A DNA stretch of 64,000 bases from VRUE01 sp963702705 (GCA_963702705.1 CAVPDR010000007.1:186001-250000), one strand, 5' to 3'. Positions 22,861 to 32,477 are shown, numbered from the stretch's first letter. The notes: a model not told the origin generated them from the letters alone. A program made the numbers and translations.

Positions 22861-25140
22861 ATGCGGCTAATCGTCACCGAGAAGAACAACAGCGCCGAGA
22901 AGATCGCGACCTTCCTCAGCAAGGGCAGCGCGACCAGCGACAAAACCTTCAAAGTGCCGTTCTACACGTGGAGTGACGCCGACGGCGACCACAGGACGAT
23001 CGGGCTCAAGGGTCACGTGCTCGGCCCGGCCTTCCCCGAGGGCTACTCGAACTGGCAGAAAACGGATCTGCACGACCTGATCGACGCCGAGCTGATCAAG
23101 GAGCCGACCGACAAGAACGTCGTCAAGGCGATCCGCAAAGTCGCCAAGGAAGCCGACGAGCTGGTGATCGCGACCGACTTCGACCGCGAGGGCGAGCTGA
23201 TCGGCCTCGAGGCGCTGGAGGAGATGCTCGACGCCAACCCCGAGCTCGGCAACCGCGAGGAAACCAAGGCCGGCACCCTGCGGGTCAAGCGCGCCCGTTA
23301 CTCGGCCCTGACCAAGGAAGAGATCGAGCGCGCCTTCGGCGACCTCGACGAGCTTTCCTACCCGCTGGCCAACGCCGGCGCCGCGCGCCAGGACATCGAC
23401 CTGCTCTGGGGCGCGACCCTGACCCGGGCCGTCTCGCTCAGTACCCGGCGCTTCGGCTCCAACTTCCTCTCGGTCGGCCGCGTGCAGAGCCCGACCCTGG
23501 GCCTGGTCGTCGAGCGCGAGATGGAGCGCCGCGCCCACGTCGCCAAACCCTTCTGGGAACTCTTCGCCAAGTTCGAGCACCCCGACGGCAGCTTCGAGGC
23601 CCATCACGAGACCGACAAGTTCTGGGAGAAGGCCGAGGCCGACGCGGCGCTCGCCGGCACCGCCGCCCCCGGCACGGTCAAGTCGGTGACCGCGCGCAAG
23701 AACACGCGCAAGCCGCCGACGCCCTACAACACGACCGCCTTCACCACCGACGCCTCCAGTCGCCTCGGCATCACCCCCGCCAGCGCGATGCGGCTAGCCG
23801 AGGACCTCTACATGGACGGTTTCATCTCCTACCCGCGTACCGACAACACGGTCTACCCGGTCTCGCTGCCGCTGCGCGAGCTGGTCACCTCGTTGGTCAA
23901 GGTCAAGGAGTTCTCCGCCGCCGGCGGCCTGCTCGACGGCGAGCTGAAACCGACCCGCGGCAAAAAAGAGACCACGGACCACCCGCCGATCTACCCGACC
24001 CAGGCGATCCAGCCGGGCGCCCTCGGCGACGGCCCCAAGAAGCGCGTCTACGAACTGGTCGTGCGCCGCTTCCTCGCCACTTTCAGCCCGCCGATGATCA
24101 CCGAGTCCACCCGGGCCGACATCGAGGCCGGCTCGCAGACCTACTTCGTCCGCGGCTCGGTCGTCGTCGACCCCGGCTTCGCCGGCATCTACACCTACGC
24201 CCGCTCCTCCGACGAGGAGATCCCGGCCCTGCAGGAGGGCCAGACCCTGGCACTCGACGGCGAGCCCTGGATCGTCGACAAGGAGACCCAGCCGCCCTCG
24301 CGGATCTCGCAGGCGAAGCTGGTCGAGATGATGGAGGAGCGCGGCCTCGGCACCAAGGCCACCCGCGCCGACATCATCAAGAAGCTCTTCGACCGCGGCT
24401 ACGTCTACAGCAACCCGCCGATCCCGACCGAGACCGGGATCGCGATGTACGAGGCCTTCAAGAAATACGTGCCGGCGATGGCGACGCCGGAGATGACCGC
24501 CCAGCTCGAGTCGGAGATGGACCAGATCGCCGCCGGGGCGATGAGCAAGGACGGCGTCGTCGGCGACAGCCGCGAACTGCTGCACAAGACCTGGACCGAA
24601 ATCGACGAGAGCCGCGAAGACCTGGCCAAAGTCGTCTGGAAGGGGATGGACGAGGACCGCATCCTCGGCCCCTGCAAGGTCTGCGAAGAGGCCGGCCGCA
24701 AGAAGGAGGACGGCTCGCCCCACATGCTGCGGGTGATCCGGGCGAAGAAGTCGGGCAAGCGCTTCGTCGGCTGCTCCGGCTGGACCCTCGACGATCCCGA
24801 GTCCTGCGATCAGACCTTCCCCCTGCCCCAGCGTGGCGACGTCTTCAAACTCGAGGAACGCTGCTCGATCTGCGGCGAGACGCCGCGGCTGAAAGTGCAG
24901 CCCTTCCGCGGCCGCCCCTGGAACCTCTGCCTCAACGACGACTGCGAGTCGATGCAGGAGATGAAGAAGCGCCGCGCCGAGCGCGAAGCGGCGAAAGCGG
25001 CGAAAGAAGCGATGGCCAAGCAGCCGTTGCCCGAGGGCGACGAGGACAAGGTCCCGGCCAAGGCCAAGGCGAAAGCCAAGGTCAGCAAGGCCGACACCGC
25101 CACGCGCGGACGCAAACGGGCCAAGGCCGCGGCCAAATAA
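22861..25140 (+). CDS. topA: DNA topoisomerase I, archaeal-type sequence (type IA)
   Basis: The protein is about 759 aa from ATG 22861. The Toprim domain begins MRLIVTEKNNSAEKIATFL and has DFDREGELIG. The catalytic Tyr324 lies in FISYPRTDNTVYP, the form seen in archaeal topoisomerase I, whereas bacterial TopA usually has a TYMRTDS form. Also archaeal-like is LKGHVLGPAFPEGYSNW. C-terminally there are two cysteine zinc modules (CKVCEEAG...CSGW...SC and CSICGETP...CLNDDC) and a Lys/Ala-rich tail. It relaxes negative supercoils. The long upstream extension to 22555 is antisense to the epimerase gene and rejected. Confidence 0.93.
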   Translation: MRLIVTEKNNSAEKIATFLSKGSATSDKTFKVPFYTWSDADGDHRTIGLKGHVLGPAFPEGYSNWQKTDLHDLIDAELIKEPTDKNVVKAIRKVAKEADELVIATDFDREGELIGLEALEEMLDANPELGNREETKAGTLRVKRARYSALTKEEIERAFGDLDELSYPLANAGAARQDIDLLWGATLTRAVSLSTRRFGSNFLSVGRVQSPTLGLVVEREMERRAHVAKPFWELFAKFEHPDGSFEAHHETDKFWEKAEADAALAGTAAPGTVKSVTARKNTRKPPTPYNTTAFTTDASSRLGITPASAMRLAEDLYMDGFISYPRTDNTVYPVSLPLRELVTSLVKVKEFSAAGGLLDGELKPTRGKKETTDHPPIYPTQAIQPGALGDGPKKRVYELVVRRFLATFSPPMITESTRADIEAGSQTYFVRGSVVVDPGFAGIYTYARSSDEEIPALQEGQTLALDGEPWIVDKETQPPSRISQAKLVEMMEERGLGTKATRADIIKKLFDRGYVYSNPPIPTETGIAMYEAFKKYVPAMATPEMTAQLESEMDQIAAGAMSKDGVVGDSRELLHKTWTEIDESREDLAKVVWKGMDEDRILGPCKVCEEAGRKKEDGSPHMLRVIRAKKSGKRFVGCSGWTLDDPESCDQTFPLPQRGDVFKLEERCSICGETPRLKVQPFRGRPWNLCLNDDCESMQEMKKRRAEREAAKAAKEAMAKQPLPEGDEDKVPAKAKAKAKVSKADTATRGRKRAKAAAK

Positions 25141-25203
25141 GAGGCTTCTGATGCGCTTTATCCCCCTATACGGTGGATAAGGGCCACCGGAGCGGGAGCT
25201 GAC

Positions 25204-25797
25204 GTGTTCGTTTCGCTCGAGGGGATAGATGGGTCGGGGAAGTCGACGCAGGCGAAGCTGCTGGCCGAGGCGCTTGGCCCCGAGACGCTGCTGATCCGCG
25301 AGCCGGGGGGAACCGAGGCGGCGGAGAAGATCCGCGGCCTGCTGGCCGATCCCGAGCTGGAGCTTGATGCATTGGCCGAGCTGCTGCTCTTCCTCGCGGC
25401 GCGCGCCGACCTGACCGCGCGGATGATCCGGCCGGCGATGGATGCCGGGCGCGACATCGTCTGCGACCGCTTCGCCGATTCCAGCGTCGCCTACCAGGGG
25501 GCCGGCCGCGGGCTCGGCGGCCCCGAGGTGATCTCGCTCACCGACGCCGCCACCGAGGGCCTATGGCCCGACGTCACCGTGCTGCTGCGAGTCGACCCCG
25601 AGACCGGCCTCGGCCGCGCCGAGGGCAGCGACCGCTTCGAGTCCGAGGGCATCGAGCTGCAGCGCGCCGTCGCCGAGGCCTACGAGGAAATCGCCAAGAT
25701 CGCCGCCGACCGAATCGTCGTCGTCGACGGCAACGGCAGCGTCGAGGAGGTCCACCAGCGCGTGATGGAGGCGGTCAGTGCCAGAGCCGCTGGCTGA
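25204..25797 (+). CDS. tmk: Thymidylate kinase
   Basis: The 197-aa enzyme phosphorylates dTMP to dTDP. The P-loop SLEGIDGSGKSTQAKLLAEAL (in parts) is at residues 4-24. The DR(Y/F) motif is CDRFADSSVAYQG, and the LID segment lies around GRAEGSDRFESEG. The start is GTG 25204. Its last 20 nt overlap the start of holB, a pairing common in bacteria because both genes serve DNA replication. Confidence 0.95.
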   Translation: MFVSLEGIDGSGKSTQAKLLAEALGPETLLIREPGGTEAAEKIRGLLADPELELDALAELLLFLAARADLTARMIRPAMDAGRDIVCDRFADSSVAYQGAGRGLGGPEVISLTDAATEGLWPDVTVLLRVDPETGLGRAEGSDRFESEGIELQRAVAEAYEEIAKIAADRIVVVDGNGSVEEVHQRVMEAVSARAAG

Positions 25798-26932
25798 GGT
25801 CACCGAGCACCAGCCACGCGCCCGCGTGGCCCTCACCGCCGCGTTGGCCACGGGCCCGTCCCACGCCTACCTCTTCCGCGGTCCGCGCGGCGCCGGTAAG
25901 GCCACGATCGCCCGCACCTTCGCCGCCGAGATCCTCGCCGCAGGAGCCGCCGATCCCGACGATGCCCGCCGCCGCGCCCTGATCGACCCCTCGCCGCACC
26001 CCGACCTCGTCTGGCTGCGCCCTCGTGGCGCCCAGCACATGGTCGAGGAGGTGCGCGAGAAGGTGATCCGCGCCGCCTCCTACCGACCCTTCGAAGCCGA
26101 CAAGCGCGTCTTCGTGCTCGAGGCCGCCGAGCAGATGCGCGACGAGAGCCAGAACGCCCTGCTCAAGACCCTGGAGGAGCCCCCCGCCTACGTCCACCTG
26201 ATCCTTCTCACCGCCGAACCGGCGATGCTGCTCGAGACGATCGCCTCCCGCTGCCAGCCGATTGACTTCGCCCCGCTGCCGATAGGAGCTGTCGAAGCTG
26301 CCCTCGGCGACGCCGGCTCTCCGGAGGACCTTGCCGCCGCGGCCCGCCTCTCCGCTGGCGACCCCGTCCGCGCCCGCTACCTCCTCACGGACTCCGGCCG
26401 AGCCCTCCGGCAGGCCGCTCTCGAATGGGTGAGGGCCGCGGGGGCCGACTCGGCGGACGCGCTTACGCGCAGAGTGTCCGGCGAGTCGGCCCCCGCGGCC
26501 CCATCCGGGACGACCTCACCCTGGATGCAGCTGCTGAAATCAGCCGAGTCCGCGGGAGGGGAGTCAGAAGACGCGACGCGACGCATACTCGAAGAGGAGG
26601 CCGAGGCAGGTGTCAAGCGCAGCGCCAAGGACCTCGCGGACGAAGCGAAACGGGCGGGACGGAGACGACGTACCGAAGTGCTCGACCTGGGTCTGGAGCT
26701 GATCGGCAGCTTGTACCGAGATTGTGCATCTCTTGCCTCTGGAGCGCCAGAGGTCGTCTACAACCGCGACCGTCTGCCTGAGCTCGAATCGAGTGCGGCG
26801 ACCCTCGATCCGTCCCGTCCCCGCCGCGCCGCCGAGCTGGTCCAGGACACCCGCCGCCGCCTCGATCTCAACGTCGCCGAGGAGCTAGCCCTTGAGGCGC
26901 TGGCCTTCCGCCTTGCTGCCGTTTTCTCCTGA
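25778..26932 (+). CDS. holB: DNA polymerase III delta-prime subunit (HolB-like)
   Basis: The 384-aa clamp-loader AAA+ protein has HAYLFRGPRGAGKATIARTF (P-loop), a zinc region that looks degenerate, AEQMRDESQNALLKTLEEPP (sensor region), and SRCQPIDFAPLP with the SRC arginine finger. These are typical of delta-prime/gamma-type subunits. The start GTG 25778 is inside tmk. Residues ~219-241 (RAAGADSADALTRRVSGESAPA region) are low-complexity and are encoded exactly by a 25-bp-stem palindrome of family A, an apparent in-frame insertion. The last 48 nt overlap the antisense DUF2304 gene. Confidence 0.9.
   Translation: MPEPLAEVTEHQPRARVALTAALATGPSHAYLFRGPRGAGKATIARTFAAEILAAGAADPDDARRRALIDPSPHPDLVWLRPRGAQHMVEEVREKVIRAASYRPFEADKRVFVLEAAEQMRDESQNALLKTLEEPPAYVHLILLTAEPAMLLETIASRCQPIDFAPLPIGAVEAALGDAGSPEDLAAAARLSAGDPVRARYLLTDSGRALRQAALEWVRAAGADSADALTRRVSGESAPAAPSGTTSPWMQLLKSAESAGGESEDATRRILEEEAEAGVKRSAKDLADEAKRAGRRRRTEVLDLGLELIGSLYRDCASLASGAPEVVYNRDRLPELESSAATLDPSRPRRAAELVQDTRRRLDLNVAEELALEALAFRLAAVFS
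26434..26500. repeat. Palindrome family A inside the holB coding sequence
   Basis: The arms 26434-26458 and 26476-26500 pair over 25 bp with one mismatch. The 17-nt loop GCGCTTACGCGCAGAGT starts with G, holds a small hairpin and ends in GAGT, and the stem closes with AC/GT, exactly as in the other family A copies. It is read through in frame in holB. Confidence 0.9.
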
Positions 26933-27313
26933 GGCGGCCTGAGCACGCGCCTTCTCCAGTGCCCGCTCCTGGGCGAGGCGGGTGATCTGCGCCGCCTGGC
27001 GCGACATCGTCACGCTGAAGTTGAGCGCCAGCCCGAGCAGGAAGAGGAGCACGATCGAGAACAGGGCTACGTTGGTGTCGCGCACGCCCATCGCGTCGGC
27101 GACCAGGGTCAGCAGGCCCGGGAAGGCGGCGCCGACCAGCATCCCCAGCCCGGCGACGAACCAGACGACGCTGAAGCGCTCCTGCAGCTTGTCGCGGCGG
27201 ATCAGCTCCAGCACCAGCCCCATGAAGGCGAGGGCGAGGACCGCGGCGATGATCCGCGTCTGCGAGGTGAGGTGGACCTTGGGGTCCGCCGCCGCCAGGA
27301 CAAGGCTCGTCAT
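26885..27313 (-). CDS. DUF2304 membrane protein
   Basis: The 142-aa protein has three predicted helices (about 20-40, 48-68 and 80-100) and the DUF2304 core LELIRRDKLQERFSVVWFVAGLGMLVGA (in parts), followed by a charged C-terminal helix (RLAQERALEKARAQAA). The family usually accompanies polyprenyl-phosphate glycosyltransferases, and here the glycosyltransferase gene overlaps it by 4 nt upstream. It probably assists that enzyme at the membrane. The 3' end overlaps the end of holB on the other strand. Confidence 0.88.
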   Translation of the reverse strand: MTSLVLAAADPKVHLTSQTRIIAAVLALAFMGLVLELIRRDKLQERFSVVWFVAGLGMLVGAAFPGLLTLVADAMGVRDTNVALFSIVLLFLLGLALNFSVTMSRQAAQITRLAQERALEKARAQAASGENGSKAEGQRLKG

Positions 27314-28035
27314 CGCTCGGCCTCGACGTGGCGCGGGCGGAACTGACCCACCATCAGCACGATCAACCCCTTGAAGATGAAGAAGGCCGAGCGCAGCGGC
27401 GTCAGGAAAGAGGTGCCGCCGGCCCGCTCGAGCATCCGCACCGGCAGCTCCTCGACCCGCAGCCCCTCGCGCACGGCCAGCTGCAGCGACTCGATCTCGG
27501 CGAAGTCCGGCGAGTAGTGCTCGCTGAAGAGCGCCATCACCTTGCGGTTGGCGGCTCGCATGCCGCTGGTCGTATCGGTGAAGCGCTGCCGCGTCGCCAG
27601 GGTGAGGAAGAAGCGGAAGACGCCGGTGCCGATCCGCCGCGAGAGCGTCGGCTTGTAGTCGTCGCTCTCGGCTTTGCCGGGATCGCGGTAGCGCGAGCCG
27701 ATCACCAGGTCGGCGCGGTCGGCGTAGATCTCATTCAGCAGCCGCGCCACCTCGGCCGGTGGATGTTGGCCGTCGGCGTCGAGGTGGGCGCAGGCGTCGT
27801 ACTCCTCCCGCAGCGCGTGCAGGTATCCGGTCTGCAGCGCCGCACCCAGGCCCTGGTTGAAGGGCAGCGAGGCGACCAGGACGCCGGCCTCGCGCGACCG
27901 CCGCGCCGTCGCGTCGGTCGAGCCGTCGTCGATCACCAGCAGGTCGGCCGCGGGCAGCGACTCGCGCACGCCGGCGATCACCTCGCCGATCGAGCCCTCC
28001 TCGTTCCAGGCCGGGATGAAGACCAGAGTCCGCAC
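27310..28035 (-). CDS. Glycosyltransferase family 2 (dolichol-phosphate mannosyltransferase-like)
   Basis: The protein is about 241 aa from GTG 28035. The GT-A fold starts VRTLVFIPAWNEEGSIGEVI and has LLVIDDGSTDATA, then LDADGQHPP with the metal-binding DxD. A possible C-terminal hydrophobic segment lies in SAFFIFKGLIVLMVG. It likely transfers a sugar from a nucleotide to polyprenyl phosphate or another surface acceptor. A longer frame to 28095 runs into the palindrome at 28074-28125 and is rejected. DUF2304 follows with a 4-nt overlap. Confidence 0.9.
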   Translation of the reverse strand: MRTLVFIPAWNEEGSIGEVIAGVRESLPAADLLVIDDGSTDATARRSREAGVLVASLPFNQGLGAALQTGYLHALREEYDACAHLDADGQHPPAEVARLLNEIYADRADLVIGSRYRDPGKAESDDYKPTLSRRIGTGVFRFFLTLATRQRFTDTTSGMRAANRKVMALFSEHYSPDFAEIESLQLAVREGLRVEELPVRMLERAGGTSFLTPLRSAFFIFKGLIVLMVGQFRPRHVEAER

Positions 28036-28073
28036 CGAACGATTCTCCCACGTGCCCCGGCCCCACCGCGCCA

Positions 28074-28125
28074 GGGCGTGTCTGAGTTTGCCCACTGCAT
28101 ATCGTGGCTAAGCTCAGACACGCCC
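28074..28125. repeat. Palindrome between divergent genes
   Basis: GGGCGTGTCTGAG (28074-28086) and CTCAGACACGCCC (28113-28125) are perfect 13-bp arms. An inner CCAC/GTGG pair flanks TGCATATC. It lies in the divergent region between the glycosyltransferase and sensor kinase genes. Confidence 0.85.
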
Positions 28126-28159
28126 CCTGCTGGTGGGGAGTTTGTGTTAGTAAGTCTTC

Positions 28160-29458
28160 ATGAGGCGGATCGGGATGCGACTCTGGCTGGCGACCGCCTT
28201 TGCGGCGGTTTCGCTGATCACCGCCTTTGCCGTCTACCTCTTCGGCGACAACCGGCGCGCGCTCGTGGTCGCCGTGCTGATCGGGATCCTCGCCGGCTTC
28301 CTGATCGCGGCCGCGATCGCCCACCGGGTCTCGCGCCTCGCGCAGGCTGCCGGCGAGATGGCCGCGGGCTCCTTCGACGCGCCGCTCGAGGTCTCGGGGC
28401 CGGACGAGATCGGCGACCTCGCCCGCGCCCTGGACTCGATGCGGGCCTCGCTGAAGGAGAGCTTCGGCGTGCTCACCGCCGACCGCAACAAGCTCGAGGC
28501 GATCTTCGACGGCCTCAACGACGCGGTGATGGTGGTCGACGACGAGGGCCCGGTGCGTTTCTCCAACAGCGCCGCGATCGAGCTGCTCGACGGCGGCCGC
28601 CCGCCGGAGGCGATGCTGCCGCAGCTCCATCGCGCCGCCGAGGTCGGCTTCGCCGCCCACCCGGCGCTGCGGATCGGCGACCGCGCCTACGCGATGCAGG
28701 CTCGCGCCCTGCCCGACGAGCGGGCGGTGCTGGCCGTCGTCCGCGACCGCACCGAGGAGATGCGGCGCGAGTTCGCCGAAGCCGACTTCGTCTCCAATGC
28801 CGCGCACGAGCTGCGCAACCCGCTGGCGGGGATCTCGGGAGCGATCGAGGTCCTCCGCGACGGCGCCAAGGACGACCCCAAAGCGCGCGACCACTTCCTT
28901 GCCCGCCTCGCCGACGACGCCGAGCGGATGAATCGCCTGACCCAGGCGCTGCTGACTCTGGCCCGGGTCGAGTCGCTCGGAGCGGGGGAGACCGAGGTCG
29001 TCGACGTGCCGATCGCGATCCGCGACGTCGTCGCCGCGGTCGAGCCGCCCAAACACGTCGAGCTGATCGTCGAGTCCGAGCCCGATCTGACCGCAAAGGG
29101 AGACCCGACACTGCTGCGCCAGGTGATGATCGGCTTGCTGACCAACGCCTTCAAGAACACGCCACCCCCCGGCGCCGTTACCGTACGCGGCCGCCACGAC
29201 GGCGAGACGGACGTGATCTTGGAAGTCATCGATACAGGCACAGGCATACCCGCGGCGGAGATCGAGCGCGTTTTCGAGCGCTTCTACCGGCGCAGCGAGT
29301 CGCGCAAGCAGGAGGGCTTCGGCCTCGGCTTGGCGATCGCCCGCCGCATGGTCGACGTGATGGGCGGCGAGATCGGCGCCACCTCGGTCCATGGCCAGGG
29401 CAGCACCTTCTGGGTCCGCCTCCCCCTCGCCCACCCGAGCCCGACCCCGGTGGCCTGA
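28160..29458 (+). CDS. Sensor histidine kinase (HAMP-PAS-HisKA-HATPase)
   Basis: The 432-aa kinase has two N-terminal helices (about 7-29 and 33-54) with a very short outside loop, then a HAMP domain (AHRVSRLAQAAGEMAAGSFDAPL, in parts) and a PAS-like segment at 110-200. The phospho-acceptor is in FVSNAAHELRNPLAGI. The ATP domain has N-box QVMIGLLTNAFKNTP, G1 DTGTGIP, F-box FERFYR and G2 GFGLGLAIARRMVDVMGG. It resembles PhoR/SenX3-type kinases. It is paired with the OmpR-type regulator 2 bp downstream. Confidence 0.94.
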   Translation: MRRIGMRLWLATAFAAVSLITAFAVYLFGDNRRALVVAVLIGILAGFLIAAAIAHRVSRLAQAAGEMAAGSFDAPLEVSGPDEIGDLARALDSMRASLKESFGVLTADRNKLEAIFDGLNDAVMVVDDEGPVRFSNSAAIELLDGGRPPEAMLPQLHRAAEVGFAAHPALRIGDRAYAMQARALPDERAVLAVVRDRTEEMRREFAEADFVSNAAHELRNPLAGISGAIEVLRDGAKDDPKARDHFLARLADDAERMNRLTQALLTLARVESLGAGETEVVDVPIAIRDVVAAVEPPKHVELIVESEPDLTAKGDPTLLRQVMIGLLTNAFKNTPPPGAVTVRGRHDGETDVILEVIDTGTGIPAAEIERVFERFYRRSESRKQEGFGLGLAIARRMVDVMGGEIGATSVHGQGSTFWVRLPLAHPSPTPVA

Positions 29459-29460
29459 CG

Positions 29461-30165
<705 letters not shown>

Positions 30166-30175
30166 GCGAGACGAC

Positions 30176-31342
30176 GTGCCTTCGCTAGTTCGCCCCCGCG
30201 AGGTCGCCCGCGCGGTGACGCCGCTGGAGCTCTTCTTCGACCTGGTCTACGTGTTCGCGGTCAGCCAGCTCTCGCTCAACCTGGCCGAGCAGGTCAGCCT
30301 ACGCGGCATCGCGCAGGCCCTGGTCCTTGCCTTGGCCGTGATGTACGCCTGGTTCATGACGGTGTGGACCTCGAACTGGTTTGACGTCGAGAAGCGGCCG
30401 GTTCAGCTGATGCTGCTGGGCCTGATGTTCGCCAGCCTGCTGATGTCGACCTCCGTGGCCGGCGCCTTCGGCGACTCGCCGGCCGTGGCTCTCTTCGGTG
30501 ACCGCGGCGGGCTATTCGTGATCGGCTACCTGGCGATCCAGCTCGGACGCACGGTCTTCGCCGTCGCAGCGTTCCGCGGCCACCGGCTGCACGATCACTT
30601 CGTCAACGCGTTGATCTGGGAGATCGGTACGGGTGTGCTCTGGGTCGCCGGGATCTTCGCCGAGGGAGACAGCCGCCTGACGATCTGGGCGATCGCCGTG
30701 CTCGTCACCTACGGCGGCGTGATCGCCGGTCACCCGCTGCCGGGCAGGCGCAGCCCGTTCAGCTCCGACAGCCAGATCTACGCCGAGCACCTGCTTGAGC
30801 GCTTTCGCCTCTTCTTCCTGATCGCGCTGGGGGAGACGGTGCTGACGATCGGCAACGCCTTCACCGGCGGGCCCGTCGACGCGGAACGCCTGATCGCGCT
30901 CAGCGCCGCCTTTGTCGGCACCGCCTCGCTCTGGTGGTGCTACTTCCACCGCGCCGAGCGGATCGGCATCGACGCGATTGACGGTGCCGGCGATGCCTCG
31001 CGGATCGTCGCGATCGGCAACTACACGTTGATCGCGATGGTGATCGGCATCGTCGCGATCGCCGTCGGCGACGAGCTCGCGATCGCTGGGCCCGACCTCG
31101 ACCTGACGGCGGCGGCGACCGCGCTGATCTTCGGCGGCCCGGCGGTCTTCCTGTTCGCGCAGCTCGCCTTCATGCGCGGCGCTGCGGGTCAGGCGCCGAG
31201 GGTCCGCATCCGCGGTTGCGTCTCCCTCGCTGTGCTTGCGCTGTTGACCGCTCACTCCAGCGTGCTCGGTGCCGTAATCGCCGCGAGCGCCGTCCTGCTC
31301 GCGGTGGCTATAGCGGACACACAGGCCGAGTCGAACGCCTGA
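30176..31342 (+). CDS. ltrA: Low temperature requirement protein A (LtrA) family membrane protein
   Basis: The protein is about 388 aa from GTG 30176 with around ten predicted helices. It begins with the family signature RAVTPLELFFDLVYVFAVSQLS, and EHLLERFRLFFLIALGETVL in the middle is the second conserved block. The family was named from a Listeria cold-growth mutant, and its biochemical role is not established. It directly follows a two-component system, which may control it (inference from 10-bp spacing). Confidence 0.92.
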   Translation: MPSLVRPREVARAVTPLELFFDLVYVFAVSQLSLNLAEQVSLRGIAQALVLALAVMYAWFMTVWTSNWFDVEKRPVQLMLLGLMFASLLMSTSVAGAFGDSPAVALFGDRGGLFVIGYLAIQLGRTVFAVAAFRGHRLHDHFVNALIWEIGTGVLWVAGIFAEGDSRLTIWAIAVLVTYGGVIAGHPLPGRRSPFSSDSQIYAEHLLERFRLFFLIALGETVLTIGNAFTGGPVDAERLIALSAAFVGTASLWWCYFHRAERIGIDAIDGAGDASRIVAIGNYTLIAMVIGIVAIAVGDELAIAGPDLDLTAAATALIFGGPAVFLFAQLAFMRGAAGQAPRVRIRGCVSLAVLALLTAHSSVLGAVIAASAVLLAVAIADTQAESNA

Positions 31343-31366
31343 TCGAGGCGGTTGCACAGGCCCGGA

Positions 31367-32425
31367 TCAAAACGAGGTGCTGAGCCGCCTCCACTGCTTG
31401 CGGCCCCGGCCGGGCGATTCGATGAATCCTGCGTCACGCAGCTTCCGGAGCTCGGTGCGGATGTGATCCGAGCTGATGTCTGGAAGCGCTTGGTGGACCT
31501 CATCGAAGGTGAAGACATCGGAGGCGCCAGACCGTACGAAAAGCTTGATGCGCATGGCCTTGGATCCACGGCCTCCCATCAGCTCGCCTGCCCGCGCTTC
31601 GAATTCCTCATAGGCGGCGTTGAGGATTCCGAGGAAGTAGTTGAGCCACGGCCAGATGTTGTGCGCGTTTTCGTTCCAGCCCGATGTCGACTTCTCGAGG
31701 CTCTCGTAGTAGGTCTCCTTGCTCTCCTCGACCAGCTTCTCGAGACTGATGAAGCGGCCCACCTCATGGCCGCAGTGGTAAAGGAGAAGCAATGTCAGCA
31801 AGCGCGACAGCCGGCCGTTTCCGTCATTGAACGGATGGATCATGAGGAAGTCGAAGACGTAGCTTCCCGATAGCAACAGGGGGGAGTGCTCGCCGCTCAT
31901 CAGAGCTTCGCCAAATCGCTCGTGCAACTCGTCCATTGCGCTTGGCGTCTCGAACGGGTCAATGCCTTTGAAGATGACCTTGGTCTTGTTCCCCTGCGCG
32001 TCGAAACGCGCAACCTCGTTTTGAGAGTTCTTGAAGCGGCCCCCTGGAATCGGTGTGAACGAGTAGATGTCTCGGTGGAATTGCAGCACGACCGACGTAG
32101 TAAACGGAATGTGCGCGGCGCTCGAATGGATCGTGTCGAGGGCTTTCCGGTAGCCCGCGACCTCGCCCTCGGAGCGGGTCTGAGGCACTGTCTTGTCTTG
32201 GACGAGTTCGGTGGCGCGTCCGGGGGCGACGGTGATGTGCTCGATCGCGTTGGATGACGCACTGCTCTGTATTAGTGCGACCTCCATCAGTCCTTTGAGG
32301 ACTTGGGGGTTTTGCCGGCGGAAAGCCTCCTCGCGGCCGCGGCCGGCGCTTGCCTCCGCCAGGGCTGCGGCAGATCGGCTTGGGACCATCCCCAAGTGCT
32401 TTTCCAGGTTGCGAAAGGTCTGCAT
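31367..32425 (-). CDS. Fic-domain AMP transferase-like protein
   Basis: The 352-aa protein has the Fic core HPFNDGNGRLSR with catalytic His197, matching HPFx[D/E]GNGRxxR. The N-terminal Fic_N part has SNAIE at residues 58-62, resembling the class II inhibitory motif [S/T]xxxE[G/N] but with His63 in the last position. The C-terminus (about 285-345) is a winged-helix region (FTFDEVHQALPDISSDHIRTELRKLRDAG, in parts). Fic enzymes AMPylate Tyr, Ser or Thr of target proteins. Base composition is AT-richer than the neighbours. An 11-bp inverted repeat abuts the start codon. Confidence 0.93.
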   Translation of the reverse strand: MQTFRNLEKHLGMVPSRSAAALAEASAGRGREEAFRRQNPQVLKGLMEVALIQSSASSNAIEHITVAPGRATELVQDKTVPQTRSEGEVAGYRKALDTIHSSAAHIPFTTSVVLQFHRDIYSFTPIPGGRFKNSQNEVARFDAQGNKTKVIFKGIDPFETPSAMDELHERFGEALMSGEHSPLLLSGSYVFDFLMIHPFNDGNGRLSRLLTLLLLYHCGHEVGRFISLEKLVEESKETYYESLEKSTSGWNENAHNIWPWLNYFLGILNAAYEEFEARAGELMGGRGSKAMRIKLFVRSGASDVFTFDEVHQALPDISSDHIRTELRKLRDAGFIESPGRGRKQWRRLSTSF

Positions 32426-32427
32426 CT

Positions 32428-32462
32428 TAAATAGGTATCTTCATACCAAGAATACCTATTTA
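32428..32462. promoter_or_regulatory. Inverted repeats at the fic start: putative operator
   Basis: TAAATAGGTAT (32428-32438) and ATACCTATTTA (32452-32462) are perfect 11-bp arms, and GGTAT-CTTC-ATACC (32434-32447) nests inside the left arm. The block ends 2 bp before the fic ATG, so a bound repressor, possibly Fic's own winged helix, would block initiation. Confidence 0.7.
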
Positions 32463-32477
32463 GATAGGAAGTAGCCC

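Noticed and set aside
27328..29460. Long forward frame leading into the OmpR-type regulator
   Set aside because: Only the part from 29461 matches a real protein; the upstream part is a shadow of the glycosyltransferase and kinase genes.
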